From Condylostoma magnum (Eukaryota > Ciliophora > Heterotrichea > Heterotrichida > Condylostomatidae), in contig CAKKTI010000022.1 of the NCBI GenBank assembly GCA_920105805.1, forward strand, positions 48,050 through 112,049: 64,000 nt of DNA. Direction: 5' to 3'. The notes beneath the pieces were generated by a model that did no database searches, was not told the origin of the DNA, and saw nothing but the letters and a program-made list of their open reading frames with translations. A program made the position numbers and the translations under genes. Of the stretch, positions 37,095 through 47,919 are shown piece after piece. Numbering within the stretch: position 1 is the first letter of the stretch; every line of letters starts with the position of its first letter.

Positions 37095-37514
37095 ATGAGA
37101 AGCTTAGGAGTTGATATAAATGCAAATTCCTCCTAATAAGAAGTAAAATTACGTTAACAAATACAGCAGTTAAATAACTAATAGAAATTTTTAAGAAGTA
37201 CAAGTCTTGACATAAGCTTCATGAATTATCAATAAGACTACAAAGTACTAAACCTAGCCAAGCGTATGTAAAGGATAAAACTCAAATAAGCAAAAGCTGG
37301 TATAAAATTAGGCTGTAAAAGAATACTGAGAAATGGAAAAAAATAACTAAGATCAATACAGGATAAAGACTTAAAGGAACTATTAGAGTAATAATTAAAA
37401 GATGAGAGAGATTTAATGCAAAGAAGATAAAAAATAGAAATGTTCAAATTGGCGAATTCTAGGTACAAAATGGCTAAATTTATAAAACAGGCTAAGGATT
37501 CAAGTAGAATTTAA
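37095..37514 (+). CDS. Small coiled-coil protein
   Basis: 139 residues from ATG 37095 to TAA 37512-37514. It is basic and helical (QQEVKLRQQIQQLNNQQKFL, LAKRMQRIKLKQAK, DERDLMQRRQKIEMFK). No family is recognised. Its stop is 3 bp from the stop of the convergent gene, so the two mRNAs can have essentially no 3' UTR unless they overlap. Confidence 0.55.
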
Positions 37515-37517
37515 TTA

Positions 37518-38690
37518 TCATTTACGCTTTCCAAAAGCTCTGTGCATTTTTGTTTCATGTTCAATTTCTGAAAAGAAATCATTTGAGTTAATTTGAACCT
37601 TTTTTCGTGTATTAAGCGGCCTTCTAGTAGGTAACTTTTTTCCTTTTATTGGTTGTTTTCTTTCTTCTTACTTTTATTAGATCGATTCCTCCTTTAATTA
37701 AACAATAGGCTTTTCTATTTGTCTTAATTCGAGAGTTTCTTTGCTTATAGTCTTTTATTTCAACTATAGCTAATTCTATAGTGAAATATGCTATACTAAA
37801 TCACATAATGGCCTTTCTGTTAATTAGAATGCTGAGTTATCAATACTAACTATTTTCTAGCATTCCTGATACTAAAGTTCCATTTGTGGCTTTATCACTG
37901 TATTAAACATCTATTTGTCTGCATTAACTACCACTTTCCTTTCCTATTTTTAATCAATTGCTTATACGGTGTGTTTATTACTCTTTTTAAAGTGTTCTTC
38001 TTTAAATTCAACAACAGGGCTAGTTTATTATACTCTTTTTCCAACCTTTTACTCTAAAATGTATATATTTCACTACTACGACTGTTATTCCAGCTCTTTA
38101 GTTAAAGGTAACACAAAATCTAATGAATCCCTGAAAATTTCAAGCTTAGGAGCATCAAATTACTAATACTAACTCTAAGTCTTAATATTTCTCTATGTAG
38201 ATTGATTACTCTTACTAACACTTGATAAATCCCAGTCTTTACTTACTACTTTATTCTGATTGTATCTTACATTATAATCCACTTATTTCTTATACGACTT
38301 AAAATCATCCCATAACTTCTCTAACTATGCCTTTAGCTTATGATTTTCCTATATAAGCTGCTTATTTTGTTCATTATAATCAATACTGCCAGCTAAGCTC
38401 TACTCCTTTAGCCTTGTATTGACTTCTTTCTGTAAACTAAGTTCTTAGTGCAAGGCTTCATTTTTAAGTTTCACTGTATAAAACTTACTAGTAGATGCCT
38501 CAGACTCAGCAATAATGCACCTTTTCCTCAAAGACTCTAATTGCGCCCTTTTTCTTCTTATTTCAATTATCAAGTGTCTTTGATCCTCTCATAAACTGGC
38601 CATATCACTTTTAAAGGAACTCGCATCAGAAATTGGACTTGTTTGTTCTAATTGACGTGGGGAGTACTATGCAGTGCCGTAGTTTTCCAT
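37518..38690 (-). CDS. Coiled-coil protein with disordered tail
   Basis: 390 residues from ATG 38690 to TGA 37520-37518. Residues ~20-150 form a coiled coil (EIRRKRAQLESLRKRCI, LKNEALHQELSLQ). The rest is Gln/Lys/Ser-rich and probably disordered, ending basic (RAFGKRK). No family is recognised. The start is 24 bp from the divergent RING/TRAF-like gene. Confidence 0.6.
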
Positions 38691-38714
38691 TTATTTGGAA
38701 AATTTTAAAGATAA

Positions 38715-41213
38715 ATGGAACAACCAGACGTTTCTAGGATATTGTATTTGAGAAGTTTTGAATTATCTTAAAAGCAGTTAATTCAAATGGAGTATTTAGA
38801 CAAGAGTAATTAATAAGCTCGTGACAGTCAAGCTGGTTAACCTAACTACAGATTATTTAAAGCTTATTATAAACCTTTGGTAGCTCAGAATATGAGTATA
38901 TAGTTTTCTGTATAGTCCAAGGCTATTAAAGATTTTGAAATTATTTAAATTCCTTAAAGTGACAATCCAGTTTTGAATAGGTTAGTGGAATCACCAGAAG
39001 CAATGTCACCTTAGGGATTTGAAGGGGATTTAGAGAGTTAGGTGGATATTAAAATAGAGTAAACTAGAATAGAAACTCCGAAACAAAAGGCAGGGATTAA
39101 AATAGATTTAAATGCAGTTTAGGAATTTGAAAATTTAATGGAAGATTAATAAAGGTTAATTGATATACAGCAGAGCTAAAATGATCAGGGCTTATTGCTG
39201 TATGAGAATAATAGTGATAAGAAAGATGCTGATGATAGTTAAATAGAAGAAACAAAAGATGGGAAATTAGATAATGGTGTTGCTTTAGTATAGGATGTTC
39301 AGGAGAGTAATAAGAGAGAGTATTAGTAGAATATGTAATAATTAGTAGTTTATCAATAAGGGTAATATTAGAATACAGAAACTAATTAAGAGGGCTTATA
39401 AATTACATCTGGTGAAAAGGTGGCTGTGGTAAATCAGGAATAATAAACAGCTGAGTAAGAAGATGAAGAAATGAGTTAAAATGCATAAATTAACCTAGAG
39501 TAAGTGAATGAAAGCTCTATATACTAATAAGAAGAGTCTAAGGAATAATCAAAAGTAGTTGAGGAATAATAGAAATTACTGGCAGAGTAATTTAAAATAA
39601 TGCAGGAATTATAAGAACAGGAAATAGTTCAAGAACAAAAGTTGGAATAATAATTAAGAATAGCTGAAGAATAATAAGAATAAAAATTAGCCGAAGAATA
39701 AGAACAAAAGTTAGCTAAAGAATAATAAGAATAAAAATTAGCCGAAGAATAAGAATAAAAATTAGCTAAAGAATAATAAGAATAAAAGTTGGAATAATAA
39801 TTAAGAATAGCTGAAGAGTAATAACAATAGAAATTATTAGCTGAAGAATAAGAACAAAAGTTAGCTAAAGAATAATAAGAATAAAAATTAGCCGAAGAAT
39901 AAGAATAAAAATTAGCTAAAGAATAATAAGAACAAAAGCTAGCTAAGGAGCAGCAAGAATAAAAATTAGCCGAAGAATAAGAATAAAAATTAGCCGAAGA
40001 ATAAGAACAAAAATTAGCTAAAGAATAATAAGAATAAAAATTAGCCGAAGAATAAGAATAAAAATTAGCTAAAGAATAATAAGAACAAAAATTAGCCGAA
40101 GAATAAGAATAAAAATTAGCTAAAGAATAATAAGAATAAAAGTTAGCTAAGGAACAACAAGAACAAAAATTAGCCGAAGAATAAGAATATAAGGTAATTA
40201 TTGACTAACATACTTAAAATCCATCAACTAATCAATTCCAAAACTAACTACAACACTTATAAGTAAATGACCTTGAATCCCAAGAAAAGTAATTACTGAA
40301 AAGTCCTTAAATATCTGCAACATCTACCACATAGATACCCTTATCCCTCGAAAAACTTGAAAGAAGTCAAACAAATACTCCAATTCCATCCCTTGTGCTT
40401 AGTATAGAATCAAACATTGATTTAAATGCAGTAGCTGATATAAAAACTAGTAGAAGTCAATTACTTCTAAAAGATTCCCCTAAATCACAATAAATCATAA
40501 AAGGATATCCTCTAGATCGTTTCCCAGAGGAAATCGATAACTTTTTCATATGCCAATTTTGTTACCTACTAGTACGAGATCCTTTAGAATGCGACAACTG
40601 TCAAAACCTCACTTGTTCTTCCTGTTCCAAGCTAGAAAAAGTGTGTCCACATGGATGTGCGGAATTTATAGTAAAAGAGCCTTCAAAATTTGCTAAGATG
40701 TTTTATGGAAGAATCAATATAAAATGTAAAAACTATGAATAAGGATGTGAGAGTGTGTCTGATATCGAGTCAATAGAAAAGCATGAAACTGAATGTGAGT
40801 ATTTACTAATTCAGTGCTAAAATCCAGTATGTAAAAATAATCTTATATGGAAAGACAGAGTTGAAGTGTATGGGTACTCGGCCTGTAGTGATCAGTGCTA
40901 AAATGTTATAAAATTTTAGTAAATTGTCAATAACTAATAAGAGACTGATATTTTATAGTCATTTGTTCAATTTTTAGTAAAAGCTAAGGGAAAAGTGGAA
41001 AAGTAAGTTTATGATGAATTTTTACCAAGATTATAATAATGTAAGTAAAAGTAAAACTTACTTAAAGATCTCAAAGAGGAAGAAGAGGCTTTAAAGAAAG
41101 AATTGGAGTAAAGGAAGAAATCGTATCACCCTGGAAAATGGGGGTTAAACTCGTAATCATGGACATGCTGCTAATCAAGTGATAAGGAAGCCATTGGGTG
41201 TAGAGAACTTTAG
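38715..41213 (+). CDS. RING/TRAF-like zinc-binding protein with Gln/Glu repeat
   Basis: About 832 residues. An acidic N-terminal half leads into a Lys-Leu-Ala-Glu-Gln repeat (39640-40190). A zinc region follows near residues 605-730: FFICQFCYLLVRDP, ECDNCQNLTCSSC, VCPHGC, IKCKNYEQGCES and HETECEYLLIQC. This is a RING finger then TRAF-type fingers, as in RNF41- or TRAF-like ubiquitin ligases. The last conserved block reads YHPGKWG...WTCCQSS...GCREL. That continuity argues that TAA 41154-41156 is read as Gln and that the gene ends at TAG 41211-41213. Substrate is unknown. Confidence 0.75.
39640..40190 (+). repeat. Coding repeat of 24- and 27-bp units dense in TAA
   Basis: About 18 units alternate between KLAEEQEQ (24 bp) and KLAKEQQEQ (27 bp), interrupted once by a longer KLEQQLRIAEEQQQQ unit. 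Gln is written mostly TAA, so under the standard code the stretch would hold dozens of stops. It should form a highly charged single helix in the protein. Near-identical units suggest expansion by slippage or unequal exchange. Confidence 0.9.
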
Positions 41214-41259
41214 ATTTTTAAATAGATTTTCTTACATATATACTAAAAGTTTGTTTATA

Positions 41260-43365
41260 ATGAAATATTAAATCAGCTCAATTGAAGAAAAATTTACAGA
41301 AACACTCCGTTTAGCATACAAAGCGTAAACTGTGCCGGAAACTCTTAAATATCTCAAAGTAACAAGGAATATGTATAGTAAAGATTTTTAGATGAGTGAG
41401 AATGATGTGAGGTTGTTTTGGAAGATTTGGTAGAAAAATGAGTACTATATAACAAGAGATCTATCAATTAGCTTGATATTAATTCCTTATACAGTAGTGC
41501 CTGTTGATTTTAGTACTCTAGTACAGCTGTTGGTATTAATGAGAAATATTGTAGGTAGTTATCAAGGTACTGAGATGTCTAATGCACTGAATAAGCAAAT
41601 ATACGGAATAGTCAAAGCTTGTGATAAAATATTAGGGCAAGAATTAAGTTAAGAGTATATGGAGTTTTTAAATGGGCCTTAGATATAAATAAAGAACTAA
41701 TATACTTAATTAATGCAAAGAATTAAGCTTAAAGAGAAAAATTGTGTAAATCTTCTAATAGATATACTAAGCTAGTTTAGATCGATTGACTAATAAATAT
41801 ATTTCATAGAAAATTAGATGCAAGAAATCATATAATTGCTTTCCAGGTACAATTCAAGATACATTTTATAATAACTAAGCTAGTTTTTAAGTCAGATTAT
41901 CTTCTAAGTGCATTACACAGTGAGTTTAAATGAAAACCAATCGATTATTACTTCCTTATATATGGTTAGGGAAGCTGGGTATATACAAGGAAAGAAGAAA
42001 CTATTATCAAATGTATTATCTATTCTAGATGTACTAGTTGTAGGTGATATTTTACTAGCCTAGGAACAAATATACATATTTAGAAGACTTTGGGATCTTT
42101 TCCCATAATAAAGATAGTTTTTTATAGAGTAAGCAATTGATTTAATAAAGATGATATATGAATAGGGCACTTATGACTGCAAAAATGTGTCAGTCTAAAT
42201 GTGTGCTTTAATACTAAGTTATCCTGATCTACCAATTCAATTACAAAGAGACTTTGAAGATGATTAAATTCTATAAGACATTTCCAATAATCCTTAATTT
42301 ATTTTAAACCAGGATCTATTTGAAAGTGATAAATTGATACAAATGTAAAGTTTACGGCCAAACTCATTTTTCCCTCTAAATGCTGTAATTCCTGTAGGAG
42401 AGTAATATAAATACACTGTTGAAATCTGTAGGGCTAATTCTATACTAACATGAGGATTTGCTACTATGGACTATGACATATCGTTTTAATTAGAAAACTA
42501 AAACTCAGATGAATTTAGTATATTGATACCATTAACAACTGTATAAAGCCATAAAACCCCTGCTAATGGAAGTATTCTTATAAAAGTGCCGGGATTTTAT
42601 ACATTCACCTGAGATAATACAAACTCATGATTTGCTGTAAAAAATGTACGATTTAAGATTTCAGTACTGGAGCCAATGATAAAGAAGTAGAAAAATAGTC
42701 ATTGTGGTTTTCCTATATAAATTATTAATGATATACAGATCGATCCTAAAATAGACTACTTACATATAGGGATTTATGTATCTGAGTCTATTATATACTC
42801 GTATGAAAATTAAGTAGAGGAGTTAGAAATAGACTACTCTTTAACCCTGGCTGATTAAATATCTAATTATATACACGAATTAGATAACTAGATTTTAACT
42901 ACATATAAAGTACTAGGAATTGTGTCTAAAAAGAAAATTGATTTATAACTACTAGAATAAATAGGAAAAGTAGGGTGAATAAGAGACATAGATGCTATAG
43001 CATTATTAATAAATAAAACAATGAACAACTTTGCATAGATTACCATCTTAAAATCAGACAAATACAAGTCTAACGTTATCTTTAAGTCTAAATTTATATT
43101 ATAAAAGCATGGCCAAATATAAAGTTTTGATAATGTAAGCTTAATTGAGTATTTAACTAATATATTAAGTCTAATTGGCCCTTCGACTGTTGTTTTAATC
43201 GGTAATTTTGACGAAATCAATATTGAAATTGAACTCAACCAAACAGTTTCTGCTTACACTTTCGACAATACAGTATTTGCATATCATAATAACCCCACTC
43301 AACTATGCATAGAAGCCTCAAAAGACTTTTTTAAAATTTACGATATATATAAATCAATTATTTAA
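41260..43365 (+). CDS. GOLD-domain protein
   Basis: 701 residues from ATG 41260 to TAA 43363-43365. Residues 1 to ~370 are helical and unrecognised. Residues ~370-480 match a GOLD domain: NAVIPVGEQYKYTVEI, LTWGFATMDYDISFQL, LIPLTTVQSHK and GFYTFTWDNTNSWFAVKNV, with three of the domain's Trp written as TGA. GOLD beta-sandwiches occur in p24 cargo receptors, Sec14-like and FYCO1-like proteins of membrane traffic. The C-terminal ~220 residues are unrecognised. There are no membrane segments, so a cytosolic trafficking role is likelier than p24. Cytochrome c starts 3 bp after the stop. Confidence 0.75.
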
Positions 43366-43368
43366 AAA

Positions 43369-43695
43369 ATGGATGAAGAGCCTTAGGGGAATAGCCAAAA
43401 TGGTAGAAAGTTATTTGCAAGGAATTGCTAGCAGTGCCATTAAATCAATAACGACAGAAGAGGTATAGGACCTAATTTAACTAGAATATGGAACAGACCA
43501 ATAGCATCTTTGCCCAATTATTCCTATTCTAACGCTTTATCAGAGAGAAAGCAGGAAACTTGGAATTTACAGAATCTTCACTTGTATCTTACAGCACCTT
43601 AGAAATTTGCACCTGGGTCTAAAATGTATATTATAGGAGTAAAAAATCAGAAGGATAGGGAAGATATAATACAGTTTTTATTTGAAAGTAGATAA
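43369..43695 (+). CDS. Cytochrome c
   Basis: 108 residues, the usual cytochrome c length. The heme motif is CQQCH, with both Gln... positions following NGRKLFARN. Then come GIGPNLTRIWNRPI, YSYSNAL, ETWNLQNLHLYLTAP, KFAPGSKMYIIGVK (axial Met ligand) and DREDIIQFL. It carries electrons between complexes III and IV in the mitochondrial intermembrane space. One residue of CXXCH is encoded by TAG. Tandem TAA TAA at 43693-43698 ends it. The identity is unambiguous. Confidence 0.95.
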
Positions 43696-43724
43696 TAAAA
43701 TGATGATATTTAAGCAAGTCTTTA

Positions 43725-44327
43725 TTAAAAAATCATATATTAATCAGCTTTAACACTGTTATCACGCGTCGAGGCTGATAACTCACCAAAATTTTTGTGC
43801 TTTATAGGCTCTATATTAAATTGGACATTTTTAAGCGTCACTTACATCAAGTCGGATACTCTTTGATTGTATTTCTTCATATCAACTTGTTATACTATAG
43901 TGGAATTAGCTATTTACTGCTCTAGTTCACTTACTCTTTTATTTAAAACTTGAATTTCATTGACTTACCTCAGTTATTGGAATCTGATTTTACCCAATTA
44001 CTCAGATCGTTAGTTTTTTTGTTATTCTAAAATTAAGAAATTCTCCTAACTACTTTTGTTCTAATATTTTAATTATTCAATAGAGTTATTCACACTTCTT
44101 AATTTACTTTAGAGGTGTTAATTCATTTACTACGTTTAACAAATTAGCTGATCTTAATCGTTAGTTTGTTATATTATCAGTTGTTTTTCCTGTATAAGTT
44201 TATTGCACTTTTACTTAAGATTGTAGAGGAATTGCTCTTTATCTTATAGTTCAAAATCAGCTTGCTTTAATTACTTAACTTGCTTGTTTCTTATCTTTTA
44301 CAACATTTTTATTAACGTATTTGTCAT
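43725..44327 (-). CDS. Coiled-coil protein
   Basis: 200 residues from ATG 44327 to TAA 43727-43725. Gln/Lys/Leu coiled coil covers most of its length (VKQLKQADFELQDKEQFL, LNKRVSELEQQIANS), with a short C-terminal tail. It is treated as separate from the upstream gene because that gene's frame differs and can end at TAA 44346-44344 just before this ATG. Joining the two by a second intron is possible but less simple. Confidence 0.5.
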
Positions 44328-44343
44328 AAGGTGTACAATTGAT

Positions 44344-45884
44344 TTATAATGTTTATCGCAAGTGATTTAAGTTTCGTTATACAAAATGTAAAATAACTTT
44401 ACAGTTCCTTTTATACTAACTGAATATAAGGCTTTAATTACATTCATACTGAAATTTTCCTCTTAGCATATATTCTTTTTTGTGAAAGGTATCAATCATT
44501 TGCTGTATTTAAATTACAAATACGTTAATATCCCTTTATATTACTAAATTATCAAATTCCTTTACTTACATAATACGGTATGCACTTTACAATTTTTAGA
44601 TATATTGGGGAAAATCCTTAAGTTTAGACTTATTTTCTAATTTAATCGATTATAATGCTCTGATAATTCAAATAAATAATTTTATTAACTATACTGGTAA
44701 TTTAGTGTATTTTTGCCATTCTTTCTCTTATATGCCTTTCATTCTTGAATTCTGAGAAATGATATGACCAGTCATATGAATACTAAGTTCATCAAATGCA
44801 TACGACTACTTTAAAGTATCAGGATTTACTTGCTGTTCTATTACAAACAATTATTCTACTGCTGGCGTATTCGATTACAATCTAGTTATACATATTAAGC
44901 AAACCTCTCATTGATTTCTTTTGGTGAATTTGGAGTTAATTAAATCTCTTTGTTTTTTATATATCTTAAAAAATCTTTTGGATTATAAACTCTTTCAATC
45001 ATTTCATTCGATATAGCACCATTATAATCCAGGGAGTTGCTTCAATCCTGTAGTATTAAGTGATTAGGAGCCTTAGTAATTTAAGAGAGTAAATTGGTTC
45101 CATCTCTGCTTACTAGGGAAGTTAGATCAAAATCAAAGCTCATTAGTCCGAAATTGTACAGCTCTCCTTGGTAAAAAATTTGTATATTGTATTTGCATCA
45201 ATTGACCTAGGAAAGTGATTTATCCCATAAACTAGGTTTATTATCAATTGAAGCATTTTTTTTGCCTTTTTTAAACATTTTATCTTAAAATGTAAGTTTA
45301 GTTGAAGGATCCTTTTAAGTGTATATTAGTTTTCATTAGATCTTTCCATAGCTGTTAATTTTTATGTTTTTTAACTAATTTTTATCAGAAATTCAATGAG
45401 CTTGATCAGTGACTAGTTTATCGAGGTAATAAAGATAATTTACTTTGAGTTCACGCTGTTAAATAAACTCCTAAACGAAATATGCATCTGATTAATTCCT
45501 TTATATAGTAAGTAGCTACTTTTCAGATGATTTCCAATACTCTTTTAAAATTACTGAAATCATTTTTAAGAAATAATAACACTTTAGGTACTTCAAGACT
45601 TCTTTAGTTAGCTTATTGTTACCGTTTATTAGAAATTTTATCCAGAGTTCTATTTACTATTCATCAGATTTACATTTTACTATTGCTTAAATTAGCTTTG
45701 AATGGTAAATGTTCATTGATAATACGAAAATAGTAATTTGTCCTAGTAAAGAGTACAGTCTTAATATGGTTAGAGTATTTCATAATAAAAAATGAATATC
45801 ATCAACCCTAATTATATAAAATACTTTGAAGTATATCAAAATATTTAGCTTAGCAATCAAATATAAATAGCATATTATGCGCAT
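44344..45884 (-). CDS. Unknown helical protein with one probable short intron
   Basis: About 505 residues in two parts. The first frame runs from ATG 45884 (alternatives 45716 and 45278) through LWIKFLINGNNKLTKEV, KPSLWDKSLSQVNW and IERVYNPKDFLRYIKN to SPKEINER. The second frame resumes with SNTPAVEQLFVIEQ, FDELSIHMTGHII and KEWQKYTKLP. The change of frame needs an insertion of 3n+2 bases, met by a 23-base GT...TAG segment at 44904-44882. No family is recognised. A simple frameshift in the assembly is the alternative. Confidence 0.5.
44882..44904 (-). other. Candidate 23-nt spliceosomal intron
   Basis: On the minus strand the segment starts GTTTGC and ends ACTAG. Removing it restores frame and joins INERL to QSNTPAV. 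A 17-nt GTAATC...CCAG segment just downstream would also restore frame. Heterotrich introns are typically tiny (15-16 nt in Stentor and Blepharisma), so short introns are expected, but this length is not one I can vouch for. Confidence 0.35.
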
Positions 45885-46070
45885 AATTGACTAAAAGTTA
45901 TAACCTAATTTATTAATAATTTTCCTTTAAATTTTTTGCTAAAGTAAGAAATCAAAGCTAATAAGTTCCTGCTATAGTAATGTCATGGTAGCACCATAAA
46001 TATATTTAAACTACTACCTGACTTTATAGCTTCGTTATGCTTTTATATAGTAAAATCTATATTTAATAAA

Positions 46071-47762
46071 ATGAAAGATATTTGCATACTTGCTATCTTA
46101 GCCTTGGCTATTGGATCTACTATTTGCATGACAGATTAGATTGACTCTTCAAAGACCATTGCTAAACTTGACCTACCAGATAAAGGCAGAAATTTAGCTT
46201 TTGATAGAGATAGTAATTGGAAGCCTATTAGACTCTTAATACACTACAGTAGTTTAAATATATTGGAGTCTGATAAGATAAATCTGCAAGAGAAGGTAAT
46301 ACCTGCAGCTAAATCATGGATTGAAAATACAGTAAAAGTTAAGAGATTGCAAAACATATGGTCTATTACATTCGAGTCAGGCCTTTGTCATGAAGCAGAG
46401 ATTCCAGTAGAGCATAATCGAGGAAATGAAGGAATTGATGCTGATTTTGCTATGTATATTACTGCTGGATAAACTGCTGATCGTGAACTATAAAATACAT
46501 ATGCTTGGGCAGCAAATTGTGCTATAGACCCAGTGAGTGAATAGATGGTTGCAGGATAAATACATTTTAACTATCAAAACCTAGATACTGTATCCTATGA
46601 GGAGCTTATATCTGTAGCAATTCATGAAATGACTCATTTATTAGGATTTAGTAGAGGTGCATTTGAATACTTTAAGCATCAGCCAGTTACTACTTAATAA
46701 ACTGAAAGAGGTCATTCCGTTAATTACATAATAACTGATAAGGTCAAGAAATTAGCAAGAGATCACTTTGATTGTGATGATTTAATAGGACTTGAATTAG
46801 AAGACTTTGGATCGTCGGGTACTGCAGGAAGTCATTGGGACATGAGACTAATGAACAACGATTTTATGTAAGGAGATCCAGTTACAAGTGGTGTTATTTT
46901 CTCAGATATTACAATGGCTCTATTAGAGGACAGTGGGTGGTATAAAATAAACTATGATTATACAACTCCGCAGTTATGGGGCAGAAATGCAGGCTGTGAC
47001 TTTGCTTAAGAAAAATGCATACAAAATCAAGAACCAATAAGTGATCTATTTTGTACTGAATTCGGTGATGAACCGTTAACATGTGATCATTCTCATACAT
47101 TTAAGTCAATTTGTTATACAAGAGAGTATACTAGTTAATTAGACACTGACTTCCAGTACTTCAGTAATCCAAATATTGGAGGACTTAATCCATTGATGGA
47201 TTTTTGCCCTTACTATGGAGAATGAAGAACGAGTGAGCATGTTGGGGATTGTAGAGGACTGGGCTCTTTGCCTACATTTCAAGATCCAGATTTAAACGAG
47301 GAGGTTGGACTGGATAGTAAGTGTATTGATGGAGATTTTGTACTAAGTGGAGACCCTATATAAAGAGCAACATGCCATAAAGTTACATGTGATGGAGATG
47401 TGGCTAGCATTCATATAGGAGATACTATTGTACAATGCGCGCCTGGAGATGGTAAAAAGGAGGTTGGGTCTTATACTGGGCATGTTTATTGTCCTGATAC
47501 GAATATTTTATGTATGCAATTTGCTTGTGCTAATAATTGCAATGGAGTTGGAAAATGTAAATAAGGAGTTTGTCATTGTGATAATGATACAGTTGGAGGG
47601 GATTGTGGAGATATAACTACTGGGGGAATGGAGAGGAGAATTGATATTAGAGATTATGATGATTATGATGATTATGATGATTATGATGATTATGATGATT
47701 ATGATGATTATGATGATTCTTCAAAACACTTGAGTTTTATTATATTCTTCTTATTAGTTTAG
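46071..47762 (+). CDS. Leishmanolysin-type (M8) surface metalloprotease
   Basis: 563 residues. A signal peptide (ICILAILALAIGSTIC) is followed by a propeptide-like region. The zinc motif HEMTH lies at residues 185-189, followed by LLGF. The distal block AGSHWDMRLMNNDFM supplies the third zinc His, as in gp63. Cys-rich EGF-like modules come next (CNGVGKCKQGVCHCDND), then an Asp/Tyr repeat and a hydrophobic C-terminus (SFIIFFLLV) that fits a GPI-anchor signal. The family cleaves extracellular proteins at the cell surface and is expanded in ciliates. All catalytic residues look intact. It ends at TAG 47760-47762. Confidence 0.9.
47652..47718 (+). repeat. 9-bp GATTATGAT tandem repeat (Asp-Tyr-Asp)
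   Basis: About seven perfect 9-bp copies lie in frame inside the protease gene, coding an acidic Asp/Tyr stalk just before the C-terminal anchor. The perfection of the copies at DNA level points to recent slippage. Confidence 0.95.
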
Positions 47763-47919
47763 TAATTTACTGATTATTGTCATCTTTTAACAAATATTAG
47801 TTTATGTAGTACCAAAATAATTTAGATGATAAAGCTACATAATCTGTAGCACACAAAAACATTTTACATATATACCTAAGCTAACTCAATATAACATCTC
47901 CCATTTTATTACTAAATAA

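Noticed and set aside
43725-44370. Joining the 44344-45884 gene and the 43725-44327 coiled-coil gene through a second intron
   Set aside because: A 19-nt GT...AG segment could do it, but a plausible TAA stop followed by an ATG 17 bp later explains the frame change more simply.
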